Numbered from the stretch's first letter, positions 33,547-44,055 are shown. The stretch is DNA of 64,000 bases from an uncultured Stenotrophomonas sp. (GCF_913778665.1 NZ_CAJYVQ010000008.1:248001-312000); one strand, 5' to 3'. Notes: generated from the sequence alone by a model not told the origin. A program made the numbers and translations.

Positions 33547-35709
33547 ATGAACCCAGGCCCCACTGCCAAGGTCGCCGCAGCCCCCGCTGCCGCCGTACCC
33601 GACTACGTCCTCCAGCTTGAACGCGCCGCCCACTACCTGCCGCCGGAACAGCTGCCCCTGCTGCGCCGCGCTTGGGAAGTAGGAGCCGCCGCGCACGCCG
33701 GGCAGACGCGCAAGTCGGGCGAGCCCTATATCACCCATCCGGTGGCCGTGGCGCAGGTACTGGCCGAGCTGGGCCTGGACGTGGAGGCGCTGATCGCTGC
33801 GATCCTGCACGACACCATCGAAGACACCCCGCTGACCCGCGAGGCGCTGGCTGCCGAGTTCGGCGAAGCCGTTGCCGAGCTGGTCGACGGCGTCACCAAG
33901 CTGGACAAGCTGAAGTTCCGCGACCGCCAGGAAGCGGCCGCCGAGAGCTTCCGCAAGATGCTGCTGGCGATGTCGCGCGATCTGCGCGTGATCATGATCA
34001 AGCTGGCCGACCGCCTGCACAACATGCGCACGCTGGGCGCGCAGAGCCGCGAAGCGCGCGGCCGCATCGCCCGCGAGACGCTGGAGATCTACGCCCCCAT
34101 CGCCCAGCGCCTGGGCATGAGCCTGGTCAAGAGCGAGCTGCAGAACCTGGGCTTCAAGGCGCTGTACCCGTGGCGCCACGCGATCATCGAAAAACACATC
34201 CGCAGCCAGCCGGTGGTGCGCCGCGAGGCGATGGCGCAGGTGGAAGTGCAGCTGTCGCAGCGGCTGGCCAAGGAGGGCATCGAGCACCGCCTGGTCAGCC
34301 GCATCAAGACGCCGTGGAGCATCTACAACAAGATGCGCGACGAGAACAAATCCTTCGACCAAGTGATGGACGTGTTCGGCTTCCGCCTGGTCGTACGCAG
34401 CGTGCCCAGCTGCTACCACGCGCTGGGTTCGGTGCATGCCACCTTCAAGCCGCTCGATGGCCGTTTCCGCGACTTCATCGCCATTCCCAAGGCCAACGGT
34501 TACCAGTCGCTGCACACCGTGCTGTTCGGGCCGTACGGCTCGCCGATCGAAGTGCAGATCCGTACCGAGGAGATGGACCTGATCGCCGAGCGTGGCGTGG
34601 CCGCGCACTGGACCTACAAGTTCGGTGGCGATACTCCCAACAGTGCGCAGAGCCGCGCCCACGCCTGGATCGTCGAACTGATCGATTCGCAGCGCGCCGC
34701 CGGTTCCTCGCTTGAGTTCCTCGACAACGTCAAGGTCGACCTGTTCCCGGACGAGGTCTACCTGTTCACGCCGAAGGGCAAGATCCTGGCTCTGCCGCGC
34801 AACTCCACCGCGCTCGATTTCGCCTACGCTGTGCATACCGACGTCGGCAACATGGCGGTGGCCTCGCGCGTGGACAAGAAACTGGTGCCGCTGCGCACCA
34901 AGCTGGTCTCGGGGCAGTCGGTGGAAATCATCACCGCGCGCTCGGCCACGCCGAAGCCGCAGTGGCTGGAGTTCGTGGTTACCAGCAAGGCGCGTACCGC
35001 CATCCGCCACCAGCTCAAGCAGCTGGAGCACGAAGATGCCGTGCAACTGGGCCATCGCATGCTCGATCGTGCGCTCGAAGCGATGGATTCTTCGCTGGAG
35101 CGCCTGCCGAAGGGGCGCTTGGATGCGTTCCTGGCCGAACACCGCTTCCCGCGCCTGGAAGCCCTGCTGGCCGAGGTCGCGCTGGGCAACTGGATGCCGA
35201 CCCAGGCCGCGCAGGCGCTGATGGCCTATGCCGAACTGCGCGGTGGCCCGCATTCGCGCCACCATTCGCAGGAAAAGATCCTGATCAACGGCAGCGAGCG
35301 CGGCGTCGTCACCTTCGCCGGCTGCTGCCAGCCAATTCCCGGCGACGAGATCATGGGTTACCACACCGCCGGCAAGGGCATCGTGGTGCACCGCATGGAT
35401 TGCCCGAACCTGGCCGAGCTGCGCAAGTCGCCTGAGCGCTGGGTGCCGATCGGGTGGGACACCACCGTCTCCGGCGACTACGACACCTCGCTCGTGGTGG
35501 AAGTGGAGAACGGCACCGGCGTGCTGGCGCAGCTGGCCGCGGCGATCGCGCAGAGTCACTCCAACATCGAGCGCGTGGATTACCTGGACCGCGACTTCAA
35601 CGCCGCCGTGCTGGCATTCAACATCCAGGTGCGCGACCGCAACCACCTGGCCGAAGTGATGCGCCGCCTGCGCCGCCTGTCGGTGGTGCAGTCGGTGCGC
35701 CGGCAGTGA
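33547..35709 (+). CDS. spoT: Bifunctional (p)ppGpp synthetase/hydrolase
   Basis: 720-residue Rel/Spo protein. The N-terminal HD hydrolase is intact (HDTIEDT, His 87-Asp 88), followed by the synthetase domain (RDFIAIPKANGYQSLHTVLFGP), then TGS (VYLFTPKGKILALPRNSTALDFAYAVH) and a C-terminal ACT domain (VEVENGTGVLAQLAAAIAQSHSNIERVDY). It sets the alarmone level in starvation. The HD motif marks it as SpoT-like, not the hydrolase-dead RelA. Length is normal. Confidence 0.96.
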   Translation: MNPGPTAKVAAAPAAAVPDYVLQLERAAHYLPPEQLPLLRRAWEVGAAAHAGQTRKSGEPYITHPVAVAQVLAELGLDVEALIAAILHDTIEDTPLTREALAAEFGEAVAELVDGVTKLDKLKFRDRQEAAAESFRKMLLAMSRDLRVIMIKLADRLHNMRTLGAQSREARGRIARETLEIYAPIAQRLGMSLVKSELQNLGFKALYPWRHAIIEKHIRSQPVVRREAMAQVEVQLSQRLAKEGIEHRLVSRIKTPWSIYNKMRDENKSFDQVMDVFGFRLVVRSVPSCYHALGSVHATFKPLDGRFRDFIAIPKANGYQSLHTVLFGPYGSPIEVQIRTEEMDLIAERGVAAHWTYKFGGDTPNSAQSRAHAWIVELIDSQRAAGSSLEFLDNVKVDLFPDEVYLFTPKGKILALPRNSTALDFAYAVHTDVGNMAVASRVDKKLVPLRTKLVSGQSVEIITARSATPKPQWLEFVVTSKARTAIRHQLKQLEHEDAVQLGHRMLDRALEAMDSSLERLPKGRLDAFLAEHRFPRLEALLAEVALGNWMPTQAAQALMAYAELRGGPHSRHHSQEKILINGSERGVVTFAGCCQPIPGDEIMGYHTAGKGIVVHRMDCPNLAELRKSPERWVPIGWDTTVSGDYDTSLVVEVENGTGVLAQLAAAIAQSHSNIERVDYLDRDFNAAVLAFNIQVRDRNHLAEVMRRLRRLSVVQSVRRQ

Positions 35710-35718
35710 CCCGACCCC

Positions 35719-35742
35719 GGTAGCGCCGGCCGCTGGCCGGCA
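35719..35742. repeat. SMAG-type REP palindrome
   Basis: GGTAG head with CGCCGGC / GCCGGC arms, ten bases after the spoT stop, at the border of the catB insertion. Confidence 0.75.
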
Positions 35743-35841
35743 ATCGTGGTGAGGCACGCCCTGCGTGGATGATGTTCCGCGAACGTGGCGCATGGAGCCA
35801 GAGCCGTTTCCCGCCGGGGAACGGATCCGACCCCAACCCCA

Positions 35842-36474
35842 TCACTTCACCTGTTCGCGCCAGTAGGCATGCAGCGCCGCGATATCCCCGGCGGTCAGCA
35901 GCGGCATCGCCGTCTGGATGTGCGCCAGCGGCCACTCCCACCATGCCATTTCCAGCAGCCGCGCGATGTCCTCCGCTGCGAACCGGCTGCGCAGCACCTT
36001 GGCCGGGTTGCCGCCCACGATCGCGTAAGGCGCCACGTCGCGGGTCACCAGCGCCCGGCTGCCGACCACGGCACCATCGCCAATGCGCACTCCCGGCAGG
36101 ATCATCGCCTCGGCGCCGATCCACACGTCATTGCCGATGACCGTGTCACCGGCCGGGTTGAAGGCGTCATTGGCCGCAGCAAAGGCCGGCTCTTCCTGCA
36201 TGTAGAAGAATGGGAATGTCGATGCCCAATCGTGCCGGTGGCCCTGATTGCCGGCCATGATGAAACTGGCGCCGCTGCCGATCGAGCAGAAGCTGCCGAT
36301 GATCAGCTTGTCCACGTCATCGCGGTCAGGCAGCAGGTAGCGCGCACAATCGTCGAAGCCGTGCCTGTGGTAGTAGCCGGAGTAGTAGCTGTAGCGGCCG
36401 ACCAGGATGTTGGGGTTGGTGACCATTTCGGTCAGCAGTTTGCCCTTGAAGGGCGAGTCGAACACGTTTGCCAT
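35842..36474 (-). CDS. catB: Type B chloramphenicol O-acetyltransferase (xenobiotic acetyltransferase)
   Basis: 210-residue left-handed beta-helix (hexapeptide) acetyltransferase of the XAT class. The conserved CatB core is present: [53 protein letters not shown] with the catalytic His, then hexapeptide repeats ([29 protein letters not shown]) and [15 protein letters not shown]. It uses acetyl-CoA to acetylate chloramphenicol; chromosomal copies occur in S. maltophilia. It lies in opposite orientation between spoT and ridA and is flanked by palindromic repeats. Real resistance level depends on expression and is not shown here. Confidence 0.92.
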   Translation of the reverse strand: MANVFDSPFKGKLLTEMVTNPNILVGRYSYYSGYYHRHGFDDCARYLLPDRDDVDKLIIGSFCSIGSGASFIMAGNQGHRHDWASTFPFFYMQEEPAFAAANDAFNPAGDTVIGNDVWIGAEAMILPGVRIGDGAVVGSRALVTRDVAPYAIVGGNPAKVLRSRFAAEDIARLLEMAWWEWPLAHIQTAMPLLTAGDIAALHAYWREQVK

Positions 36475-36542
36475 GGTGTGGCCCTGCCGGAATCTGCAGT
36501 CAGTCTACGCAAGCCCACTCCGGGGCATGCGTGGATGACTGT

Positions 36543-36607
36543 TGTAGAGCCGAGCCCATGCTTGGCTGCTTTGGCTTGCAGCAGCCAAGCATGGGTTCGG
36601 CTCTACA
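36543..36607. repeat. Tail-to-tail SMAG dimer
   Basis: Two SMAG units face each other and form 27-bp arms (36543-36569 with 36581-36607, one mismatch) around an 11-base loop. Both outer ends start TGTAGAGCCGA. It lies in the 343-base spacer between catB and ridA, where I see no gene. Confidence 0.85.
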
Positions 36608-36661
36608 CGTGGGGCACCAGACCGGTCCAGTAGATCCACGCCACGCGCGGATGAAGCTCTC

Positions 36662-36688
36662 GTAGCACCGGGCCATGCCCGGCGAGCG
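36662..36688. repeat. SMAG-type REP palindrome
   Basis: GTAG head, then CCGGGC / GCCCGG arms around CAT, in the catB-ridA spacer. A weaker GGATC-type palindrome with GGGGTTGGATCC and GACCCC ends follows at about 36712-36756. Confidence 0.6.
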
Positions 36689-36817
36689 CACAGCGCGGCA
36701 TGAATGAAGGCATGGGGTTGGATCCCTCGCCGACGGAGGCGGCTCCGACCCCAGCCGACATCGCGCCTACCCGGTACAATCACCGCTCTGTTTTCCCCCC
36801 AACCCACCGGAGCGACC

Positions 36818-37204
<387 letters not shown>

Positions 37205-37211
37205 CCGCCAC

Positions 37212-39323
37212 GTGGCACGCAAGGCGGCGGTCACTCCGGTCCTGTCACCGTCCGGCGAAGCATCCCTGGCGATGCTGGCGGGCGTGGGACCGGCCGTGGC
37301 CGCCAAACTGCAGGCGCGTGGCCTGGCCACCCTGCAGGACCTGTGGCTGCACCTGCCGTTGCGCTATGAAGACCGCACCCGGCTGACCCGCATCGAAGAG
37401 CTGCGCAACGGCGTGCCGGCGCAAGTGGAAGTACGGGTGGTTGCGGTCGAGCGCGGCATGCGCCACCGGCCCATGCTGAAGGTGGCGGTGGAAGACGAAG
37501 GGCAGGGCACCCTGGTGCTGCGCTTCTTCCACTTCCGCCAGCAGCAGGTCGGTCAGTTTGCAGTCGGCAACCGGCTTCGCTGCTTCGGCACGCCCAAGCC
37601 CGGCCACCTGGGCCTGGAAATCGTCCACCCCAGCTACCAGGTGCTGGGCCGCAACGACGATCCCGGACTCGGCGACCGCCTCGACCCGGTGTATCCCACC
37701 GTCGAAGGCGTGGGCCCGATGACGATGCGCAAGCTGATCGGCCAGGCACTGGACCGCCTGCCTGAGGAAAGCGCGCTGGAACTGCTGCCCAATGGTTGGC
37801 TCGATGGCCTCGGCCTGCCGTCGCTGCGCAGCGCACTGCTGACCGTGCACCGGCCACCGCCGGATGCCGATCTGGCCGCGCTGGCCGCAGGCACGCACCC
37901 GGCGCAGCGTCGCCTGGCGATGGAAGAACTGCTGGCCCACCACCTCAGTCTGCGCCGCCAGCGCATCGCATTGCAGGCGCACCATGCGCCGCCGCTGGCT
38001 GGCCCGGGCACGCTGGCCAAGGCGCTGCTGAAGCAGCTGCCGTTTGCCCTGACCGGTGCGCAGGCGCGCGTGTTCAAGCAGATCCGTGAAGACCTCGCCC
38101 GCCCCAGCCCGATGCTGCGGTTGGTGCAGGGCGATGTCGGTTCGGGCAAGACCGTGGTGGCCGCGCTGGCCGCCATGCTGGCGGTGGAGCAGGGCAAGCA
38201 GGTCGCCCTGGCCGCGCCCACCGAACTGCTGGCCGAGCAGCACCTCAACAATCTGCGTGGCTGGCTGGAACCGTTGGGCGTGCGCGTGAGCTGGCTGGCC
38301 GGCAAGGTCACCGGCAAGGCGCGCGCCAAAGTGATCGAGCAGGTGGCCAACGGCGAAGCCCAGGTCGTGGTCGGCACCCATGCGCTGATGCAGGACGCGG
38401 TGGTGTTCCAGGACCTGGCCCTGGCCATCGTCGATGAGCAGCACCGCTTCGGCGTGCACCAGCGGCTGGCCCTGCGTGACAAGGGCGCGGGCGCGCACAG
38501 CGTGCCGCACCAGCTGGTGATGACCGCCACGCCCATTCCGCGCACGCTGGCGATGTCCGAATACGCCGACCTGGATGTCTCGGCCATCGACGAACTGCCG
38601 CCCGGCCGCACCCCGGTGCAGACTGTGGCGCTGAACAACGACCGCCGTCCCGAACTGATCGAACGCATCGCCCTGGCCTGCCAGGAAGGGCGGCAGGTGT
38701 ACTGGGTCTGCACGCTCATCGAGGAAAGCGAAGAGCTGGACGCCACCCCGGCGCAGGCCACCTACGAATCGCTGCAGGCGCTGCTGCCCGGCGTGCGCGT
38801 AGGTCTGGTGCATGGCCGCCTGAAGGCGGCGGAAAAGCTGGCGACGATGGTCGCGTTCAAGGCCGGCGAGATCGATCTGCTGGTGGCCACCACGGTCATC
38901 GAAGTGGGCGTGGACGTGCCCAATGCCTCGTTGATGGTGATCGAGAACGCCGAGCGCCTGGGGCTGGCGCAGTTGCACCAGCTGCGGGGGCGGGTAGGGC
39001 GCGGCTCGGCCGTGTCGCGCTGCGTGCTGCTGTACCAGGCACCGCTTTCGCAGATGGCGCGCGAGCGCCTGCAGACCATGCGCGAAACCAACGATGGCTT
39101 CGTCATCGCCGAGAAAGACCTGGAGCTGCGCGGACCCGGCGAGCTGCTGGGCACGCGGCAGACCGGCCTGGCCGGCTTCCGCATCGCCGACCTGGCCCGC
39201 GACGCCGGCCTGCTGCCCGGCGTGCACGAGCTGGCCGAGCGCCTGCTGGCCCAGCAACCGGCGCTGGCCGACCGCGTGGTGCAGCGCTGGATCGGCACCG
39301 CCGTGCGTTACGCCTCGGCGTAA
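37212..39323 (+). CDS. recG: ATP-dependent DNA helicase RecG
   Basis: 703-residue RecG: N-terminal wedge/OB domain (VGPAVAAKLQARGLATLQDLWLHLPLRYEDRT), then the SF2 helicase core with Walker A (GDVGSGKTVVAAL), DEQH box (IVDEQHRFGV), motif III (MTATPIPRTLAM) and motif VI (QLRGRVGRGS). It remodels stalled replication forks and branched DNA. I use GTG 37212, eight bases after ridA, which gives the family length; the next ATG at 37272 would cut into the conserved N-terminus. Confidence 0.95.
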   Translation: MARKAAVTPVLSPSGEASLAMLAGVGPAVAAKLQARGLATLQDLWLHLPLRYEDRTRLTRIEELRNGVPAQVEVRVVAVERGMRHRPMLKVAVEDEGQGTLVLRFFHFRQQQVGQFAVGNRLRCFGTPKPGHLGLEIVHPSYQVLGRNDDPGLGDRLDPVYPTVEGVGPMTMRKLIGQALDRLPEESALELLPNGWLDGLGLPSLRSALLTVHRPPPDADLAALAAGTHPAQRRLAMEELLAHHLSLRRQRIALQAHHAPPLAGPGTLAKALLKQLPFALTGAQARVFKQIREDLARPSPMLRLVQGDVGSGKTVVAALAAMLAVEQGKQVALAAPTELLAEQHLNNLRGWLEPLGVRVSWLAGKVTGKARAKVIEQVANGEAQVVVGTHALMQDAVVFQDLALAIVDEQHRFGVHQRLALRDKGAGAHSVPHQLVMTATPIPRTLAMSEYADLDVSAIDELPPGRTPVQTVALNNDRRPELIERIALACQEGRQVYWVCTLIEESEELDATPAQATYESLQALLPGVRVGLVHGRLKAAEKLATMVAFKAGEIDLLVATTVIEVGVDVPNASLMVIENAERLGLAQLHQLRGRVGRGSAVSRCVLLYQAPLSQMARERLQTMRETNDGFVIAEKDLELRGPGELLGTRQTGLAGFRIADLARDAGLLPGVHELAERLLAQQPALADRVVQRWIGTAVRYASA

Positions 39324-39345
39324 CTGCCATTTCCGGAATGCTCAC

Positions 39346-39366
39346 CCACGCATCGCGTGGATCTAC
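39346..39366. repeat. SMAG-type REP palindrome
   Basis: Arms CCACGC / GCGTGG around ATC, followed by ATCTAC (reverse GTAGAT head), just after recG. Confidence 0.65.
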
Positions 39367-39435
39367 ATCGCGCTGCGCGCGTGAGTCGCGCATGGGCCCG
39401 GCTCCACAAAGATCATTCTCGATCATCTTGTGGAC

Positions 39436-39460
39436 GTGTCGACCAAGGCCGACACCTACC
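39436..39460. repeat. SMAG-type REP palindrome
   Basis: Arms GTGTCGACC / GGCCGACAC around AA, with a CTACC end (reverse GGTAG head). Confidence 0.65.
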
Positions 39461-39504
39461 AGGGCAGGATGCTGTTCCGACAGACTGCAGGGTCTGTCGA
39501 AGGC

Positions 39505-39688
39505 GGGATGGGTCCGGTTGAGGGGGTGTGAGCGGCATGGATGCCGCGGCCAAGCCCCATGGATGGGTTTACGGCGTCCCCCTCAACCGGCCCCCCTCGC
39601 CATCCCCCGGAAAACCAGCTTTTGACGTTGCCGTTGCTCTTGCCTCCGCGGGTGAAGGGCGCAGCCCTGCCGAACCCCAGCCTCCGTA
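39505..39688 (+). repeat. Composite palindromic element, copy C (core plus tail)
   Basis: Outer arms CCGGTTGAGGGGG (39514-39526) and its complement (39578-39590) enclose the core GCGGCATGGATGCCGC with GGTTTACGGCGTCC. The tail that follows has TTGACGTTGCCGTTGCTC and a GGGCGCAGCCCTGCC palindrome. It fills most of the 421-base gap between recG and the nucleoside hydrolase; no gene is supported there. Confidence 0.7.
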
Positions 39689-39744
39689 CTTGCAACGGTC
39701 ATCATCCCGGTCCACACTTCGTTGCCGATCTGAAGACGGCAACG

Positions 39745-40683
39745 ATGACCCACAAGATCCCCCTGTTGATCGACACCGACCCCGGTGTGGACGACGCTCT
39801 GGCCCTGTTGATGGCCTTTGCCGACGAACGGCATGACGTGGTCGCCCTGACCATCGCCGCCGGCAATGTCGGCCTCGAATACACGGTCCGCAACGCCCTC
39901 AAGCTCTGCGACATTGTCGGCCGCACCGACGTGCCGGTATTTGCCGGCAGCCCCGATCCGCTGCTGCACCCGTCGATGGACGCTGCCCACGTGCATGGCC
40001 GTGATGGCTACGGTGACGTGGACCTGCCGCCGCCCAGCCGCCAGGCCGAAGCCGAGCACGCCGCGCTGGCCATCCTGCGCCTGTCGCACGAGCACGCCGG
40101 CGAACTGATGCTGGTGATGCTCGGCCCGCTGACCAATCTGGCGCTGGCGCTGAAGCTGGACCCGACCCTGCCACAGCGCATCAAGCGCATCGTGGTGATG
40201 GGCGGCGCGGTCACCTGCCACGGCAACATCACCCCGGCGGCCGAATTCAACATCGCCTTCGACCCGGAAGCGGCGCACGTGGTGTTCACCTCGTTCAAGC
40301 ACCTGCTGGTGTCGGACTGGGAAGCCACCGTCGCCCATGGCCTGCCGCTTGAGCAGGCCGAGCAGTGGCTGCAGGCCGATTCCGATCGCGCCCGCTTCTA
40401 CGAGCTGATCTCGCGCAAGACCCGCGCGCTGTCGGAAGACGCCAAGGGCGGCCGCTGGTACACCGCCGATGCGGTGGCCATGGCCTGGGCGCTGAACCCG
40501 GAAGGGCAGCTGCAGGTGGAATCGCGTCCCATGAACGTGGAGCTGAACGGCACGTTCAGCCGGGGTGCCACCATCGTCGACTGGAACCGCCAGACCGGCC
40601 AGCCGGACAACTGCGATCTGCTGATGGCCTACGACCAGCAGCGTTTCGAGGCTCTGGTGCGCCAGGCCCTGGGCGCGGACTGA
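39745..40683 (+). CDS. Inosine/uridine-preferring nucleoside hydrolase
   Basis: 312-residue IUNH-type enzyme that splits nucleosides into base and ribose. The calcium-site signature LLIDTDPGVDDALALLMA is at the N-terminus; other motifs are PVFAGSPDPLL, VHGRDGYGDV, LVMLGPLTNLALAL, VVMGGAVTCHGNITPAAEFNIAFDPEAA and the C-terminal YTADAVAMAWAL. The ATG at 39745 starts directly before the signature. The exact base preference is not readable. No transporter gene is adjacent. Confidence 0.93.
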   Translation: MTHKIPLLIDTDPGVDDALALLMAFADERHDVVALTIAAGNVGLEYTVRNALKLCDIVGRTDVPVFAGSPDPLLHPSMDAAHVHGRDGYGDVDLPPPSRQAEAEHAALAILRLSHEHAGELMLVMLGPLTNLALALKLDPTLPQRIKRIVVMGGAVTCHGNITPAAEFNIAFDPEAAHVVFTSFKHLLVSDWEATVAHGLPLEQAEQWLQADSDRARFYELISRKTRALSEDAKGGRWYTADAVAMAWALNPEGQLQVESRPMNVELNGTFSRGATIVDWNRQTGQPDNCDLLMAYDQQRFEALVRQALGAD

Positions 40684-40696
40684 AGTCGATTGACCC

Positions 40697-40733
40697 GCAC
40701 CGGTTGCCCCGGGCGGCAACCGGTGCTTATAAT
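40697..40733 (+). promoter_or_regulatory. rpmE2 promoter within a strong hairpin
   Basis: TTGCCC (40704-40709), an 18-base spacer and TATAAT (40728-40733) form a good sigma-70 promoter 38 bases before rpmE2. A perfect 12-bp inverted repeat (GCACCGGTTGCC / GGCAACCGGTGC, loop of six, 40697-40726) covers the -35 box and spacer. It could be an operator or the terminator of the hydrolase gene. Confidence 0.6.
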
Positions 40734-40771
40734 GCCGCTCTTGACCACCAGCCCATTTACGGTGTGAGCCC

Positions 40772-41014
40772 ATGAAGGCCGATATCCATCCGAACTACCG
40801 CGACGTCGTCTTCCATGACGTCACCTCCGATTTCAAGATCCTGACCCGCTCGACCATGGCGACGAAGGAAACCATCAAGTGGGAAGACGGCAACGACTAC
40901 CCGCTGGTGAAGGTTGAAATTTCCTCGGCTTCGCACCCGTTCTACACGGGCAAGCACAAGGTCATCGACACCTCGGGCCGTATCGACAAGTTCCAGAAGC
41001 GCTACGCGCGCTGA
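40772..41014 (+). CDS. rpmE2: 50S ribosomal protein L31 type B (zinc-free)
   Basis: 80-residue L31: [28 protein letters not shown] and [24 protein letters not shown]. The CxxC pairs of the zinc-binding L31 form are absent, which makes this the C-minus paralogue. In many bacteria that paralogue is induced by zinc shortage through Zur; no clear Zur box was recognised here, though a palindrome overlaps its promoter. A strong terminator follows, so it is transcribed alone. Confidence 0.96.
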   Translation: MKADIHPNYRDVVFHDVTSDFKILTRSTMATKETIKWEDGNDYPLVKVEISSASHPFYTGKHKVIDTSGRIDKFQKRYAR

Positions 41015-41037
41015 TCTGTCGATCCAGCTTCGAACCG

Positions 41038-41060
41038 ACGGCCGCGCTCTGCGCGGCCGT
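41038..41060 (+). terminator. Rho-independent terminator after rpmE2
   Basis: Perfect arms ACGGCCGCGC / GCGCGGCCGT around TCT, followed by TTGTTTTT, 23 bases after the rpmE2 stop. Confidence 0.9.
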
Positions 41061-41310
41061 TTGTTTTTCCTCAACGCCTGCCCAACGGGCGTTTGGATGG
41101 ACGGAACACTGCGTTCGTGTGACAGTGTTTTTGCCGATCCGGGCCGCTCAACGGCCGGCGTCTGGCCGCCTGTCGCATACGACTTCCGTCTAGCACCCGA
41201 CAAATGCTGCTGTGCGATAATGACCTGATCCCCGGCACAGGCCGAGGACGTCATTCACGTGCCTGACCAATGCGCTTGGGCAGGCGCCTTCCCATGAAGG
41301 AGCGCACACA

Positions 41311-42588
<1,278 letters not shown>

Positions 42589-42611
42589 TCGCCCGAGGTA
42601 ATTCGTGAGAA

Positions 42612-42644
42612 GAACGCCCCGCATCCGCGGGGCGTTTTTTTTTT
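42612..42644 (+). terminator. Rho-independent terminator after gltA
   Basis: Stem AACGCCCCGC-ATC-GCGGGGCGTT followed by a run of ten or more T, 24 bases after the gltA stop. Confidence 0.95.
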
Positions 42645-42660
42645 GCCGCTAGCCCGGTGG

Positions 42661-42680
42661 GTGCCAACCTTGGTTGGCAC
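42661..42680. repeat. SMAG-type REP palindrome
   Basis: Arms GTGCCAACC / GGTTGGCAC around TT, just after the gltA terminator; same sequence as at 4530. Confidence 0.7.
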
Positions 42681-42794
42681 GCGCTTCACCGCGCAAAGAC
42701 CGCGTGATTCAAGGGTCTCGCCAGCTTCACAACCGCTCGCGCAGCCTCAGGACGCCAGCTGCATCCGCAGCACCTGAAATGGAGCGTCCACACC

Positions 42795-43904
42795 ATGAGT
42801 ACCCGATTCGACCCACCCGAGCGCGGCCCGCTTGGCCCCGACGTCGCCGCTGTCGTCACCGCACCCATCGTCGCGCCGCCCAGCGAAAGCGCCGTGTCCT
42901 GGGGCGCGATCTTCGCCGGTGCCGCCGCCGCTGCCGCACTCTCGCTCGTCCTGCTGATCCTCGGCGTCGGTCTCGGCTTGTCCTCGGTATCGCCGTGGTC
43001 CTTCGAGGGCGTCAGCAAGGAAACCTTCGGCTGGTCCAGCATCGCTTGGCTCACCTTCACCGCGCTGGCCGCCTCCGGCCTGGGCGGCTACCTCGCTGGT
43101 CGCCTGCGCACCAAGTGGACGCAGATCCATGGCGATGAAACCTACTTCCGCGACACCGCACACGGCTTCGTGTCGTGGGCCGTGGCAACGCTGCTCACCG
43201 CCGGTCTTCTGACCTCGGCCATCGGTGGCGTGCTGGGCGCCGGTGCAAAGGTCGCAGGTGCCACCGCAGGCGCCGCAGCGTCCACCGCCGGTGTTGCCGC
43301 GGCCGGTGCGGGTGCGGCAGCTGCAGGTGCAGGTGCAGGTGCCCCTGAAAGCGACCTCAACTATTGGGTGGATTCGCTGTTCCGCAACGCAACCACCCCG
43401 GGCCCGGACGTTGGCGCTGCGCCGCCGACCCCGCCTGCACCGGGCGCCGCCCCGGGCAATGGCCCGATGGACCCCGCTGCACCGCCGCCGCCGCCGTCGG
43501 CCGCCAGCCCCGGCCCACGCGATGCACGCATGGCCCCGCCGCCGCGCCCGATGCCGGGCGGCGGCCCAATGGGCGACCGTCGTGAGGTGCGGGCCGAAGT
43601 GAACCGCATCATCGTCAACAGCCTGCAGGGCGATGGCCTCGATCCGGCCGACACCCAGTACCTGTCGCAGCTCATCGCGCGCGAGACCGGCATGAGCCCG
43701 GCCGAAGCGCAGGCCCGTGTGACCGATGTGCAGACGCGCATGCGTGCCGCGCTGGAGAAGGCAAAGACCACCGCCAAGCAGGCGGCCGATGATGCGCGCA
43801 AAGCAACGGCTTACGCCGCACTGTGGCTGTTCATCACCCTGCTGATCGGCGCGTTCTTCGCCAGCCTCAGCGCCACCTGGGGCGGCCGCCGCCGCGACCT
43901 GTAA
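42795..43904 (+). CDS. Polytopic membrane protein, PhnA-like type
   Basis: 369 residues. Three predicted helices at about residues 36-58, 78-98 and 126-150 (SWGAIFAGAAAAAALSLVLL; AWLTFTALAASGLGGYLAG; VSWAVATLLTAGLLTSAI) are followed by a low-complexity Ala/Gly then Pro-rich stretch (about 155-260), a charged helical part (ADTQYLSQLIARETGMSPAEAQARVTD) and a last helix near 340-360. The N-terminal block resembles the group often labelled PhnA-like membrane proteins; it has nothing to do with phosphonate use. Function unknown. A 23-residue membrane peptide is encoded 27 bases downstream. Confidence 0.75.
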   Translation: MSTRFDPPERGPLGPDVAAVVTAPIVAPPSESAVSWGAIFAGAAAAAALSLVLLILGVGLGLSSVSPWSFEGVSKETFGWSSIAWLTFTALAASGLGGYLAGRLRTKWTQIHGDETYFRDTAHGFVSWAVATLLTAGLLTSAIGGVLGAGAKVAGATAGAAASTAGVAAAGAGAAAAGAGAGAPESDLNYWVDSLFRNATTPGPDVGAAPPTPPAPGAAPGNGPMDPAAPPPPPSAASPGPRDARMAPPPRPMPGGGPMGDRREVRAEVNRIIVNSLQGDGLDPADTQYLSQLIARETGMSPAEAQARVTDVQTRMRAALEKAKTTAKQAADDARKATAYAALWLFITLLIGAFFASLSATWGGRRRDL

Positions 43905-43931
43905 CCCGCATTCCATGCAAGGAGACCTGCC

Positions 43932-44003
43932 ATGAAAATGATTCTGCTCTGGCTGTTGGGCGTGCCGATTCCGCTGCTGATCCTGTACGCGATTTTCTTC
44001 TGA
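43932..44003 (+). CDS. 23-residue hydrophobic small protein
   Basis: A short gene with sequence MKMILLWLLGVPIPLLILY followed by AIFF. AAGGAGA at 43919-43925 is well placed before ATG 43932, and a stop and a clear terminator hairpin follow. It is a single transmembrane segment with a central Pro pair. Same-strand spacing of 27 bases after the polytopic membrane gene suggests they are a unit. I recall very similar tiny proteins in other proteobacteria, but function is unknown. Confidence 0.7.
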   Translation: MKMILLWLLGVPIPLLILYAIFF

Positions 44004-44027
44004 TCGCACGCGTTTGAATGCTCTGAC

Positions 44028-44055
44028 CATCAGGCCGCCGCAAGGCGGCCTGATG
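44028..44055 (+). terminator. Terminator after the small membrane protein
   Basis: Perfect 12-bp arms CATCAGGCCGCC / GGCGGCCTGATG around GCAA, followed by CGTTT. Confidence 0.8.
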
